Source of the DNA: Streptomyces sp. Je 1-369
Lineage (GTDB): Bacteria > Actinomycetota > Actinomycetes > Streptomycetales > Streptomycetaceae
Direction of reading: 5' to 3'
Length of the DNA stretch: 64,000 nt
NCBI RefSeq assembly: GCF_026810505.1
Contig: NZ_CP101750.1
Coordinates: forward strand, 5,575,501 to 5,639,500
Of the stretch, positions 41,762 through 50,537 are shown one piece after another. Below the pieces are notes generated by a model, which saw only the letters and a list, made by a program, of their open reading frames with translations, did not search any database and was not told the DNA's origin. How positions within the stretch are numbered: position 1 is the first letter of the stretch; every line of letters starts with the position of its first letter. A program made the position numbers and the translations under genes.

Positions 41762-42099
41762 TTGCTGCACCCCTGTTTCCGAAAAACTCCTGGGGCAAAC
41801 GGGGTGTGAGCTTTCCCACGCAACGGAGAATTGCCTTGCGGTGTCCGGCTGCGGCAGAGTCTGGGTCCTGTCAGGCCCCGCATGCGACACACGTGTACCC
41901 CCAGAGGTACGACAACTCAGGCACCAGAGAACTTCATAGTGACCGTCGCATGCCGCCCGAAGCACCACGCGACGCTCCTGTAACGGGAGTTGTCCACCGG
42001 GTCCGTGCCTCCCGTGACCGATGGACAGCGGAGGCCAGTGCCAGGGGCACGATTGCGTCCGCGAGGTCACCTATGCGGGCGATGCTGGAAGGAAACCGT
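41762..42099 (+). promoter_or_regulatory. Long leader of the transglycosylase gene
   Basis: About 340 bases without a supported gene lie before GTG 42100. A hairpin CTCC-N6/7-GGAG occurs near 41975. Cell-wall lytic enzyme genes of Streptomyces often carry a c-di-AMP (ydaO) riboswitch in such leaders, but I could not find its conserved core strings here, so none is called. No clear promoter was identified. Confidence 0.4.
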
Positions 42100-42819
42100 G
42101 TGAGCCGGATTTCGGTCCGGGGATTCGCCGTGGCTTCTGCCACCGCGGTCACCACCGTCGGCGCTGTCGTGGGTGTCGCCTCGGGCGACACCCAGCCCTC
42201 GAACACGAACGACATCGAGGCAGCGGCAAGCGACGCGACGCTCCTCGCAGACATACCCGCGGGTCAGCAGGCCCAGGTCCAGACCGCGTCCCTGACGCAG
42301 CAGGCCGACGCGCAGGCCATGGCCGCCGACACCGCAGCGAAGAAGACCGCAGCTGAGGAGGCCCGCAAGCAGGCCGCCGCATCGGCGATCGAGAAGCAGA
42401 AGGCCGCCGAGAAGGAAGAGGCAGCCCAGAAGGCCGCGGACAAGAAGGAGCGTGAGGAGAAGGCCGAGACCAAGGCCAGCCGCTCCTCCGCCCGCGACGC
42501 CTCCAGCTTCGAGCCCCAGGGCTCCTACACGGTCGCTCAGGTCCAGGCGATGGCACGGCAGATGGTCCCCGGGGACCAGTTCCAGTGCTTCAGCAACATC
42601 GTCAACCACGAGTCCACTTGGAACTACAAGGCGACCAACGCCTCTTCGGGTGCCTATGGCCTCGTCCAGGCGCTGCCCGGTACCAAGATGGCCTCGGCGG
42701 GCGCCGACTGGCAGACCAACCCGGCCACGCAGATCAAGTGGGGCCTGAACTACATGAACGACCGCTACGGAAGCCCGTGCGGAGCCTGGAGCTTCTGGCA
42801 GGCCAACAACTGGTACTAG
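42100..42819 (+). CDS. Secreted transglycosylase-like protein with coiled-coil linker
   Basis: A 239-residue secreted protein with signal peptide (VSRISVRGFAVASATAVTTVGAVVGVASG), a charged Ala/Lys/Glu coiled coil (about 60-125: KKTAAEEARKQAAASAIEKQKAAEKEE) and a C-terminal lysozyme-like SLT domain (about 145-239) with NIVNHESTWNYKATNASSGAYGLVQALPG, where the glutamate of HESTW is the catalytic acid. It probably cleaves peptidoglycan during growth or sporulation. GTG 42100 has GGAAGGAAA about 7 bases upstream; ATG 42073 in frame is an alternative. A 17-bp terminator follows. Confidence 0.88.
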   Translation: MSRISVRGFAVASATAVTTVGAVVGVASGDTQPSNTNDIEAAASDATLLADIPAGQQAQVQTASLTQQADAQAMAADTAAKKTAAEEARKQAAASAIEKQKAAEKEEAAQKAADKKEREEKAETKASRSSARDASSFEPQGSYTVAQVQAMARQMVPGDQFQCFSNIVNHESTWNYKATNASSGAYGLVQALPGTKMASAGADWQTNPATQIKWGLNYMNDRYGSPCGAWSFWQANNWY

Positions 42820-42850
42820 GCCCCTCCGCGGCCGTACCGCGCTCAACCTC

Positions 42851-42887
42851 GCGAGGCCCCTCACCGTCCTACGGTGAGGGGCCTCGC
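42851..42887 (+). terminator. Terminator of the transglycosylase gene
   Basis: A perfect 17-bp stem (42851-42867 with 42871-42887) with a 3-base loop, 32 bases after the stop. Confidence 0.9.
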
Positions 42888-42955
42888 CCGTGTACGGTCG
42901 GTCCGGACAACTCCAGGGGGGAGTGGTGGGGCAAGACGGGGGTAAAGGACGGATC

Positions 42956-44332
42956 ATGTCGCGAGTGCCAGGGTGGCTCGGCCGGCTCGGCGCCGGACTG
43001 AGCGGAATGGGCGAGCGGTTGAACGAGCAGCGCCGCGACAGGGACGCCGACTCGGACACCGACGAGCCGAGAGACTCCTCCGCGGAGGACAACGACCACG
43101 TGCCCGCGCCGCCGGCGTACGCACCGGCCATAGCGGCCAGACCCGAACCCGTGGACGCCGTGCCCTGGGGCATGCGCGTCGCCGCCGAGGCCGGCTGGCG
43201 GCTCCTCGTCCTCGCGGGCACCCTCTGGGTCCTGATGAAGGTCATCAGCGCGGTCCAGCTGGTGGTGCTCGCGTTCGTGGCCGCCCTGCTGATCACCGCA
43301 CTGCTGCAACCGACGGTGGCCCGGCTCAGGAACCTCGGTCTGCCGCGCGGTCTCGCGACGGCGGTCACCGCGATCCTCGGCTTCGTCATCATGGGCCTGG
43401 TCGGCTGGTTCGTGGTGTGGCAGGTCATGGAGAACGCCGACGAACTGTCCCGGCAGGTCCAGGACGGCATCGAGGATCTGCGCAAGTGGCTCCTCAACAG
43501 CCCGTTCCACGTGACCGAGGACCAGATCAACGACATCGCCAAGAGCCTGCGGGACGCGGTCGGCGCCAACACGGAGGAGCTGACCTCCGCGGGCCTCGAA
43601 GGCGTCACGGTCATCGTCGAGACGCTGACCGGCATCCTGCTCGCGATGTTCTCGACGCTCTTCCTGCTCTACGACGGCAAGCGCATCTGGCAGTGGTTCC
43701 TGAAGCTGGTGCCCGCCCAGGCGCGGCCCGGCATCGCGGGTGCGGGACCGCGCGCGTGGCGCACCCTCACCGCGTACGTGCGCGGCACGGTGATAGTGGC
43801 TCTGATCGACGCCATCTTCATCGGCCTCGGCATCTACTTCCTCGGGGTGCCGATGGCGGTGCCGCTCGCCGTCATCATCTTCCTCGCCGCGTTCGTGCCG
43901 CTGGTCGGTGCCGTGGTCTCCGGCGCCCTCGCGGTCGTCGTCGCACTGGTCACGCAGGGCGTGTTCACCGCGGTGATGGCGCTCGTGGTGGTCCTCGCGG
44001 TGCAGCAGATCGAGGGGCACATCCTGCAGCCGTTCATCCTCGGCCGCGCGGTGCGGGTGCATCCGCTCGCGGTGATCCTCTCGGTCGCCGCGGGCGGCAT
44101 GATCGCCGGGGTCGGCGGCGCGGTCGTGGCGGTGCCGCTGGTGGCCGTCACGAACACGGTCGTCGGCTACTTGCGGGCGTACTCCCGTGAGGCCGCGCTC
44201 AAGCAGGCGCCCCAGCCGCGCGGCGCGACGGCGATGGACGCGTCGCCGGTGGGCGCGGCGCAAACGAAGGGTGCCCGGGAGGACGACGTCCGTGAGGACG
44301 AGACGCCGCCGACGGAAGCGCCGCCGCAGTAG
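42956..44332 (+). CDS. AI-2E (PerM) family transporter
   Basis: A 458-residue membrane protein with an acidic cytoplasmic N-terminus (1-75) and about eight TM segments. Family features are MKVISAVQLVVLAFVAALLITALLQPTV, the periplasmic-side helical domain (about 165-220), and the C-terminal signature VQQIEGHILQPFILGRAVRVHPLAVILSVAAGGMIAGVGGAVVAVPLVAV. The C-terminal tail is charged. Members are proposed exporters or Na+/H+ antiporters; the AI-2 link is not general. ATG 42956 follows AAGGACGGATC. It is convergent with ahpD. Confidence 0.88.
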   Translation: MSRVPGWLGRLGAGLSGMGERLNEQRRDRDADSDTDEPRDSSAEDNDHVPAPPAYAPAIAARPEPVDAVPWGMRVAAEAGWRLLVLAGTLWVLMKVISAVQLVVLAFVAALLITALLQPTVARLRNLGLPRGLATAVTAILGFVIMGLVGWFVVWQVMENADELSRQVQDGIEDLRKWLLNSPFHVTEDQINDIAKSLRDAVGANTEELTSAGLEGVTVIVETLTGILLAMFSTLFLLYDGKRIWQWFLKLVPAQARPGIAGAGPRAWRTLTAYVRGTVIVALIDAIFIGLGIYFLGVPMAVPLAVIIFLAAFVPLVGAVVSGALAVVVALVTQGVFTAVMALVVVLAVQQIEGHILQPFILGRAVRVHPLAVILSVAAGGMIAGVGGAVVAVPLVAVTNTVVGYLRAYSREAALKQAPQPRGATAMDASPVGAAQTKGAREDDVREDETPPTEAPPQ

Positions 44333-44366
44333 TCGCGTACGGACTGACGACTTCCCGGGAACGCGA

Positions 44367-44398
44367 AGTGGGCCGGAACCCTGGGGTTCCGGCCCACT
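44367..44398. terminator. Terminator between AI-2E and ahpD genes
   Basis: A perfect 14-bp stem (44367-44380 with 44385-44398, arm AGTGGGCCGGAACC) with a 4-base loop serves both convergent genes. Confidence 0.9.
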
Positions 44399-44416
44399 GT
44401 CGTGTCTTCGGGTGCG

Positions 44417-44947
44417 TTACGCGAGGACGTCCTCGGAGTCCAGCGTGACGCCGACCGCCTGGATGACCGCGGCGATCTTGAAGGCTTCCTGGATCGTCTC
44501 GCGGTCCACGCCGGCCTTGCGCAGGACCTGCTCGTGCGAGTCCAGGCACTGGCCGCAGCCGTTGATCGCGGAGACCGCGAGGGACCACAGCTCGAAGTCG
44601 ACCTTCTCGACTCCCGGGTTGCCGATGACGTTCATCCGCAGACCGGCGCGCATCGTCCCGTACTCCGGGTCGGAGAGCAGGTGACGCGTGCGGTAGAAGA
44701 CGTTGTTCATCGCCATGACGGCGGCGGCCGACTTGGCGGCCGTGTACGCCTCGGGGGAGAGGTTCGCCTTCGCCTCGGGCTCGAGCTCGCGCAGCACCTT
44801 CGGGGAGCGGGACGCGATGGCGCAGGCCAGCACGGTGCCCCACAGCTGCTGCTGCGGCAGGTCCGAGTTGCCGATGACCGAGCCGAGGTTCAGCTTCAGG
44901 TCCTTGGCGTAGTCCGGTACGGCGGACTTCAGTTCGTCGAGTGCCAT
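44417..44947 (-). CDS. ahpD: Alkylhydroperoxidase AhpD
   Basis: A 176-residue all-helical peroxidase/reductase that, in actinobacteria, replaces AhpF and reduces AhpC using lipoamide. The active site [11 protein letters not shown] has the redox pair Cys131/Cys134 and His138, with Glu upstream (EKVDFELW). It forms an operon with ahpC (15-base gap), which lies upstream on the reverse strand. Control by OxyR is expected from the divergent arrangement. The start is ATG 44947, with GGAGGCTAC-type sequence upstream. Confidence 0.97.
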   Translation of the reverse strand: MALDELKSAVPDYAKDLKLNLGSVIGNSDLPQQQLWGTVLACAIASRSPKVLRELEPEAKANLSPEAYTAAKSAAAVMAMNNVFYRTRHLLSDPEYGTMRAGLRMNVIGNPGVEKVDFELWSLAVSAINGCGQCLDSHEQVLRKAGVDRETIQEAFKIAAVIQAVGVTLDSEDVLA

Positions 44948-44962
44948 GTCAGTAGCCTCCGT

Positions 44963-45517
44963 TCACTCGCCCGAGAGCAGCGCGACCGGGTCGAGGGTCT
45001 CGTCGCCCTTGCTCCAGTTGCAGGGGCACAGCTCGTCGGTCTGCAGGGCGTCGAGGACCCGGAGGACCTCCTTGGGGTTACGGCCCACGGAACCGGCGGT
45101 CACCATCGTGAACTGGATCTCGTTGTTCTGGTCCACGATGAAGACGGCGCGCTGCGCGAAGCCGTCCTCGCCCTCGATGCCGAGGTCACGCATGAGCTCG
45201 TGCTTCGAGTCGGCCAGCATCGGGAAGGGCAGGTCCGTCAGGTCCGGGTGGTCCTTGCGCCAGGCGTGGTGCACGAACTCGGAGTCGCCGGAGAAGCCGA
45301 GGACCTGGGCGTCACGGTCGGCGAACTCGTCGTTCAGCTTGCCGAACGCCGCGATCTCGGTGGGGCACACGAAGGTGAAGTCCTTGGGCCACGCGAAGAC
45401 GATCTTCCACTTGCCCTCGTAGGTCTTGTGGTTGATCTGCTCGAACTCCTTGCCGGTCTCCAGCGAGACACAGGCGGTCAGGTCGAACTCGGGGAACTTG
45501 TCACCGACAGTGAGCAC
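44963..45517 (-). CDS. ahpC: Alkyl hydroperoxide reductase AhpC (2-Cys peroxiredoxin)
   Basis: A 184-residue peroxiredoxin that reduces H2O2 and organic peroxides. Peroxidatic Cys51 is in FTFVCPTE and the resolving cysteine is in TDELCPCNW. GTG 45517 has AAGGAG at good spacing and matches the usual actinobacterial start LTVGDKFPEF; the frame's upstream extension has no ribosome site. It is divergent from oxyR and first in the ahpC-ahpD operon. Confidence 0.97.
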   Translation of the reverse strand: MLTVGDKFPEFDLTACVSLETGKEFEQINHKTYEGKWKIVFAWPKDFTFVCPTEIAAFGKLNDEFADRDAQVLGFSGDSEFVHHAWRKDHPDLTDLPFPMLADSKHELMRDLGIEGEDGFAQRAVFIVDQNNEIQFTMVTAGSVGRNPKEVLRVLDALQTDELCPCNWSKGDETLDPVALLSGE

Positions 45518-45648
45518 ACGTACTCCTTGCGCGAGAGAGTCCCTTTTGAGGACTTTCCTGTGGGGTTGGACTGATGTCGATGGTGGCACAGGGTGCATTG
45601 ATTAGGGAAATAGCTAGAGTGGGTCATGTTGATCGGAGGTGGTTATCA
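45518..45648. promoter_or_regulatory. oxyR-ahpC divergent control region
   Basis: This 131-base space must hold both promoters and the OxyR binding site. An A+T-rich core ATTAGGGAAATAGCTAGAG (about 45600-45619) has the ATAG-type half-sites typical of OxyR, but I cannot define the full four-part operator. GGAGGTGG at the oxyR end is its ribosome site. Confidence 0.55.
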
Positions 45649-46602
45649 GTGCGTGCCATAAATAGGGGCAAGCAACCCAGCGGGAAACAGCCCAGCCTGG
45701 CGCAGCTGCGCGCGTTCGCCGCCGTGGCCGAGCATCTGCACTTCCGCGATGCGGCCTCGGCGATCGGGATGAGCCAGCCCGCGCTCTCGGGGGCCGTGGC
45801 CGCGCTGGAGGAGGCACTGGGTGTCCAGCTCCTGGAGCGGACCACGCGCAAGGTGCTCCTGTCGCCCGCGGGCGAGCGGCTCGCGGTGCGCGTCGAGGCG
45901 GTCCTCGACGAGGTCGAGGCGCTCATGGAGGAGGCCGACGCGGTCAAGGCGCCGTTCACCGGGGCGCTGCGGCTCGGCGTCATCCCGACGGTCGCGCCCT
46001 ACCTGCTGCCGACGGTGATCGCCCTGGTCCACGAGAGGTATCCGGACCTCGACCTCCAGGTGCACGAGGAGCAGACCTCCTCGCTCCTCGAAGGGCTCAC
46101 CGCGGGCCGGCTCGACCTGCTGCTGCTCGCCGTGCCGCTCGGCATGCCCGGCGTCACCGAACTTCCCCTCTTCGACGAGGACTTCGTACTCGTCACGCCC
46201 CTCGACCACTGGCTCGGCGGCCGGGAGGGTATCCCGCGCGAGGCGCTGAAGGAGCTGAACCTGCTGCTCCTGGACGAGGGCCACTGTCTGCGGGACCAGG
46301 CGCTCGACATCTGCCGGGAGGCGGGCCGCGCGGACGCGCCGGTCACGACGACGGCCGCGGGGCTCTCCACGCTGGTCCAGCTGGTCGCGGGCGGGCTCGG
46401 GGTGACGCTCCTGCCGCGCACGGCGGTGCGGGTCGAGACGACCCGCAGCAACCAGCTCCTGACCGGGTACTTCGCCGACCCCGCCCCTACTCGGCGGATC
46501 GCGCTCGCGATGCGCACGGGCGCTGCGCGGGCCGCCGAGTACGAGGAGCTGGCCGCCGCCTTGAAGGAGGCGGTTCGTCCCTTGCCGGTGCGGGTCGTGT
46601 GA
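45649..46602 (+). CDS. oxyR: OxyR, LysR-family peroxide sensor
   Basis: A 317-residue regulator: N-terminal winged helix-turn-helix (about 15-75, LAQLRAFAAVAEHLHFRDAASAIGMSQPALSGAVAALEEALG) and a C-terminal effector domain with the OxyR redox pair Cys213 and Cys222 in GHCLRDQALDIC, which form a disulphide on peroxide exposure. It activates ahpCD and, in many species, itself is repressed or autoregulated. GTG 45649 has GGAGGTGG about 9 bases upstream; the longer frame to 45574 overlaps the divergent promoter region. Confidence 0.95.
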   Translation: MRAINRGKQPSGKQPSLAQLRAFAAVAEHLHFRDAASAIGMSQPALSGAVAALEEALGVQLLERTTRKVLLSPAGERLAVRVEAVLDEVEALMEEADAVKAPFTGALRLGVIPTVAPYLLPTVIALVHERYPDLDLQVHEEQTSSLLEGLTAGRLDLLLLAVPLGMPGVTELPLFDEDFVLVTPLDHWLGGREGIPREALKELNLLLLDEGHCLRDQALDICREAGRADAPVTTTAAGLSTLVQLVAGGLGVTLLPRTAVRVETTRSNQLLTGYFADPAPTRRIALAMRTGAARAAEYEELAAALKEAVRPLPVRVV

Positions 46603-46651
46603 TCCGCCCGCACCGGCTCTCCTGACCGCCGCGGCGCGTGTTTTCCTGCGG

Positions 46652-46694
46652 GCCGGTGGGGGCTTGTCGCGCAGTTCCCCGCGCCCCTAAAAGC
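46652..46694. repeat. Dispersed Streptomyces intergenic repeat
   Basis: The string GGGGCTTGTCGCGCAGTTCC and its continuation CCGCGCCCCTAAAAG is one I recall as occurring in very many copies between genes of Streptomyces chromosomes. It contains the imperfect inverted pair GGGGC...GCCCC. It lies in the short gap between oxyR and the convergent permease gene. Confidence 0.65.
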
Positions 46695-46734
46695 CTCCCC
46701 GCGCCCCGCGCCTGAGGGACACCCCCGGAGGGGG

Positions 46735-49080
46735 CTACTCCGTGCGGAGGCCGTCCGGGCGCATCATGCGGCGGAGGGGCGGGAGGCTCAGCAGCGTCAC
46801 CGCTGCCACCATGGCCGCTCCCGCACCCGTCAGGGGGACGAACGACCACCAGTCCGTGACGCTCTTGCCGATCATGCGGGTCATGACCACGCCCAGGCCG
46901 AGGCCGCCGACGATGGCCAGGGCCAGGCCGAGGGCGACGGGGATCGCCGTCTGCCACAGGAGCGACCACGCCATCGACGAGCGGCGCGTACCGAACGCGG
47001 TGAGCGCCGCGAGGAGCCGCTTGCGTTCGCGGAGCTGCTCCATCATCGACACCAGCATCGACGCGGCGATCAGCGCCATCGTGACGCTCGCGCCGATCTG
47101 GAGCCCGCGCGCGATCGACGCGTACTGCTTGTCGCGGTCGACCGCCTGGAGCGAGTCGACGCCGAGGAACGGGCTGATGCGGGCCGCCGCGTTGCGTACG
47201 TGCTCGTCCGCGTGCGGCACCTTCGGGTCGAGCTTGACCCAGGACGTCGTCGACGCGTCGTCCAGCAGCTTGATGTCCACCGCGCCGGGCGTGGCGAAGA
47301 TGCCGTCGAACTTCGTGCCGGACGGGTTGGGCCTGGCCCGAACCGTGGGCGTGCTCTTCGGCAGCGTCCACAGGACCGGCTTCGCCCCCTCGTTGAAGTC
47401 GGGGTCGGGTCCGACGTTGACCGGCTTGCCGGGGCGTGCGGTCGTGTCGACCCAGCCGTTCTGTTCCCGGCTGCCCGTGTGCGAGACGAACGTGTCGCCG
47501 TCCTCGCAGGAATCGAGGTGCGCCAGCTCGCGCAGGGTCGCGCAGGTGCCGATGGTCAGTTCCGTGGTCGGCGTCATGTCGTTGACCTTCTTGCCGCCGG
47601 GCCGCGTGACGTACGCCTGCACGGTCCCGATGACCTTCGTGACGCCCTCCGTCCGTGCGAAGTCGTCGATCATCCGCTGGGCGAGCGGGCCGTCGCCGGT
47701 CCCGCTGCGCACCGTCAGCTGCGCGCGCGTCGGGTCCTGCCCGGTGACCTGGTTGAAGTCGTCGTGCATGGACGCGAACATCATCTGCAGCGCCACCGCG
47801 CCCGCCACTGCGACGGTGATCCCGCTGACCGCGCGGGACGCCGTGCCCGACGTCAACTGCAGCCTGCGGACGGCGAGCTGCCACGGCACGGGGCCTCCGC
47901 GCAGCCGTCCCACGGCGGCCTCGACGAGCCAGGGAAGCAGCGCGCTGAGCCCGATCAGGGCGAGCGCCGAACCCACCGCGATCGCCGTCACGTTGACCGC
48001 TTCGTTGCCCATGTCGGCGTCGATGCGGCCGGAGAGGAGCAGGATCGCGATACCGGCGGCCGGCACGACGAGCCGCCACCACAGGCGGCGCCTGCGCTGC
48101 TTGCCGCCCCTGACCACGCCGAGCGGCTCGATGGCGACCGAGCGCAGCGAGATCAGCGTCACCAGGACCGCGCAGACCGGCACGGCCACCGCGACCAGCG
48201 CCACGAGGCCGGGCGCGGGCACCATGTCGGACGGGTACGCGCTGACGTTCGTCAGGTCGACCACGCCCACCAGCTGCCGAAGGAGCAGGAAGAGGACGGC
48301 ACCGAAGGCGAGCCCGAGCAGCGCGCCGAACAGCGCCTCGCCCGCGGCGATCCTGCGTACCGAGCGGGCGCTCGCGCCGACGAGGCGCAGCGCGGCGAGG
48401 CGCCGGTCGCGCCGGTCGCCGCCGAACCGGACCGCGGTGCCGATGAAGATCGCCACGGGGGTGAGCAGGACGACGCAGATCAGCACGACGAGTGCCATCA
48501 GGAACGGGTCGAGCGGCAGGGAGTCGTCTTCGCCGAAGCCCGCGAAGCGGTGGGCGCCCTGCGCCGGGGTGAGCGGGTCGGCGCCCACGTAGTAGTGGAG
48601 CTCGAGCGGTGACATGAGTCCCGCCTCGCCGATGGTCCCGGTCTGGCGGTACTTGCCGAACCGCTCCTTGAGCAGCGTGTTCGACGGGTCGTCGAGCAGG
48701 TCGCGCAGGGCGGGCGAGACGACCATCTCGCCGGGGGCGGGGATCTTGTCGAGCCCCGGCGGCAGCACCGGGTGGTCGCCGTCGGCCTTCAGGAACTTGC
48801 CGGTCAGGGTGCGGCCGTGGAACTCGGTGCCGGTGTCGCGCAGCATGACGGTCGTGTCGTCCGCCTTGGGCGGCTTGCCGTCCGGCGCGAAGTGCGGCGT
48901 GCGGGCGGCGGCGCGGTCGTCGCGGTTCTCCAGGAGCTGCGGTACGGAGGCCGCGCCGAGCAGGAGGGCGACGCCGAGGCCGACGCCGACGGCGGTCAGG
49001 ATCGTACGGATCCAGCCCTCCCGGCCACCGCCCGCCGCGAACCGCATGCCCATGCCCAGGTCACGTATCCAGGCACTCAT
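46735..49080 (-). CDS. FtsX-like ABC transporter permease (MacB-type)
   Basis: A 781-residue protein with two FtsX-like permease units. There is an N-terminal TM (about 25-45), a large extracytoplasmic domain, three TM segments at about 205-320, a further N-terminal-like TM of the second unit near 415, a second extracytoplasmic domain with two cysteines (TCATLRELAHLDSCEDGD), and the last three TM near 665-770. Such permeases pair with MacB/LolD-type ATPases to move peptides, lipids or antibiotics mechanically. Start ATG 49080 overlaps the ATPase stop by four bases; the three-gene operon is controlled by PadR. The substrate is unknown. Confidence 0.88.
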   Translation of the reverse strand: MSAWIRDLGMGMRFAAGGGREGWIRTILTAVGVGLGVALLLGAASVPQLLENRDDRAAARTPHFAPDGKPPKADDTTVMLRDTGTEFHGRTLTGKFLKADGDHPVLPPGLDKIPAPGEMVVSPALRDLLDDPSNTLLKERFGKYRQTGTIGEAGLMSPLELHYYVGADPLTPAQGAHRFAGFGEDDSLPLDPFLMALVVLICVVLLTPVAIFIGTAVRFGGDRRDRRLAALRLVGASARSVRRIAAGEALFGALLGLAFGAVLFLLLRQLVGVVDLTNVSAYPSDMVPAPGLVALVAVAVPVCAVLVTLISLRSVAIEPLGVVRGGKQRRRRLWWRLVVPAAGIAILLLSGRIDADMGNEAVNVTAIAVGSALALIGLSALLPWLVEAAVGRLRGGPVPWQLAVRRLQLTSGTASRAVSGITVAVAGAVALQMMFASMHDDFNQVTGQDPTRAQLTVRSGTGDGPLAQRMIDDFARTEGVTKVIGTVQAYVTRPGGKKVNDMTPTTELTIGTCATLRELAHLDSCEDGDTFVSHTGSREQNGWVDTTARPGKPVNVGPDPDFNEGAKPVLWTLPKSTPTVRARPNPSGTKFDGIFATPGAVDIKLLDDASTTSWVKLDPKVPHADEHVRNAAARISPFLGVDSLQAVDRDKQYASIARGLQIGASVTMALIAASMLVSMMEQLRERKRLLAALTAFGTRRSSMAWSLLWQTAIPVALGLALAIVGGLGLGVVMTRMIGKSVTDWWSFVPLTGAGAAMVAAVTLLSLPPLRRMMRPDGLRTE

Positions 49081-49763
49081 ACGATCCGCTCCATGTCGCG
49101 GGAGCGGCCGTCGCGCACGACGATCTCGCGGTCGGAGTAGGCGGCGACGCGGGTCTCGTGGGTCACCAGGACCACGGCCGCGTTGGTCGAGCGTGCGGCG
49201 TCGGTCAGGAGCTCCATGACGCGCTCGCCGTTGAGGGAGTCGAGGGCGCCGGTCGGCTCGTCGGCGAAGATCACGCGCGGGCTCGTGGCGAGGGCGCGGG
49301 CGACGGCGACGCGCTGGCCCTGGCCGCCCGAGACCTCGCCGGGCCGCTTGGCGGCGACGTCGTCGACCTCCAGGCGCTCCATCCAGGTGCGGGCGGTGGC
49401 CTCGGCCTCCTTGCGCTTCGCGCCGTTCAGCCGCAGCGGGAGCGCGACGTTCTCGACGCAGGTGAGTTCGGGGACGAGCTGGCCGAACTGGAAGACGAAC
49501 CCGAACTCACTGCGGCGCAGGGCGCTCAGCTCGGCGTCCGAGAGGCCGGTCAGGGAGCGGCCGTTGTACGTGATGGAGCCCTCGTCGGGGCGGACGATCC
49601 CGGCGAGGCAGTGCAGCAGGGTCGACTTTCCGGAGCCGGAAGGACCCATGACGGCGACGACCTCACCGGGGTGGATGGAGAAGGCCGCGCCGTCGAGCGC
49701 GGTGGTGGGGCCGTACGACTTGCGGAGTCCGTCAGCCACGAGAAGGGAACCTGCGGGGGTCAT
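49077..49763 (-). CDS. ABC transporter ATPase (MacB/LolD type)
   Basis: A 228-residue nucleotide-binding subunit with Walker A GPSGSGKST, Q-loop FVFQFGQLVPELT, signature VSGGQGQRVAVARAL, Walker B RVIFADEPTGALD and the H-loop VLVTHE. These match exporters that use FtsX-like permeases. Start and stop codons overlap PadR upstream and the permease downstream (four bases each), so the three are one translationally coupled operon. With PadR control, drug or lantibiotic resistance or envelope stress relief is a reasonable guess. Confidence 0.95.
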   Translation of the reverse strand: MTPAGSLLVADGLRKSYGPTTALDGAAFSIHPGEVVAVMGPSGSGKSTLLHCLAGIVRPDEGSITYNGRSLTGLSDAELSALRRSEFGFVFQFGQLVPELTCVENVALPLRLNGAKRKEAEATARTWMERLEVDDVAAKRPGEVSGGQGQRVAVARALATSPRVIFADEPTGALDSLNGERVMELLTDAARSTNAAVVLVTHETRVAAYSDREIVVRDGRSRDMERIV

Positions 49764-50287
49764 GCGGAGCGCACCTCCTGGGCGAGCTTGCCGAGGCGCG
49801 CGGCGGTGAGCTCCAGCCAGCGCAGGTCGGCTTCGAGGTGGAACAGCGCGTGGTCGCAGATGAGCTGGTCGGCGAGGTCGCCCTTGCGCTTGCGGTCGGT
49901 GAGGATGCGCATCAGGCGCAGGTGTTCGGCGCGCTGCACGTCGAGGAGTTCGGCGGCGTCGCGGTCGGTGAGGAGCGCGAGGACGACCTTGGTGTAGAGG
50001 GTGGACTGGAGGTAGGGCTCGGGCTTCTCCGGGGTGGCGAGCCAGCGCTGGACATCCGTGATGCCGGCTTCGGTGATCGCGTACCGCTTGCGTTCGGGGC
50101 CGCCGCCCGCCTCTATGCCGTCGACCTCGACGAGGCCGTTCTTCAGGAGGCGGGACATGGTCGAGTAGACCTGTCCGTAGTGCAGGGGTTTGTCGTGCCC
50201 GAACTTCTCGTCGAAGGCGCGCTTGAGGTCGTATCCGTGCCGGGGGCCGGACTCCAGGAGTCCCAGAAGGGTGTGGCCAATGGACAT
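49760..50287 (-). CDS. PadR-family repressor
   Basis: A 175-residue regulator: winged helix MSIGHTLLGLLESGPRHGYDLKRAFDEKFGHDKPLHYGQVYSTMSRLLKNGLVEVDG and a C-terminal helical dimerisation domain (VirR-like, about 95-175). PadR proteins repress transporter or detoxification genes and are released by phenolics or drugs. ATG 50287 is the first residue of the conserved domain; the frame upstream is shadow sequence. Three 9-mers with 13-bp spacing directly upstream (50307-50341) are probably its operator. Confidence 0.9.
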   Translation of the reverse strand: MSIGHTLLGLLESGPRHGYDLKRAFDEKFGHDKPLHYGQVYSTMSRLLKNGLVEVDGIEAGGGPERKRYAITEAGITDVQRWLATPEKPEPYLQSTLYTKVVLALLTDRDAAELLDVQRAEHLRLMRILTDRKRKGDLADQLICDHALFHLEADLRWLELTAARLGKLAQEVRSA

Positions 50288-50306
50288 GCGGAGCACTCTA
50301 CACGGT

Positions 50307-50341
50307 GTGTATACGTGCGGTGTATACGCCCAGTGCATACG
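50307..50341 (-). promoter_or_regulatory. Triple 13-bp-period operator candidate for PadR
   Basis: GTGTATACG (50307-50315), GTGTATACG (50320-50328) and GTGCATACG (50333-50341) recur at exactly 13 bases. Each contains the palindrome GTATAC or GCATAC-like core. They end 20 bases before the PadR start, so they overlap its promoter. Confidence 0.7.
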
Positions 50342-50537
50342 TCGGTCGTGGAGCACATTTGTGCGAGACCGGGCAACCATCGGGGCCCTGGGAACGTCGG
50401 TTCCTAAGGGGCAGGTGCTCATTGTCACGTCCGCAGAAGACCGGATCGGCAGGAGTTTGTCCCAGGGTGCGGTGTTAGCTTCATGAGCTGACTCGTCGTA
50501 CGCATGTTGACTAGACCGAAGCGGAGCAATCTCAGTC

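Noticed and set aside
41762..42099. Possible ydaO (c-di-AMP) riboswitch before the transglycosylase gene
   Set aside because: Context suggested it, but the conserved GGGG(A/U)GAAUCC-type and terminal core strings were not found; a covariance-model search would decide.
42956..44332. Genuine autoinducer-2 exporter and quorum-sensing system
   Set aside because: The family name is historical, members have varied functions, and no luxS or AI-2 genes are in the window.
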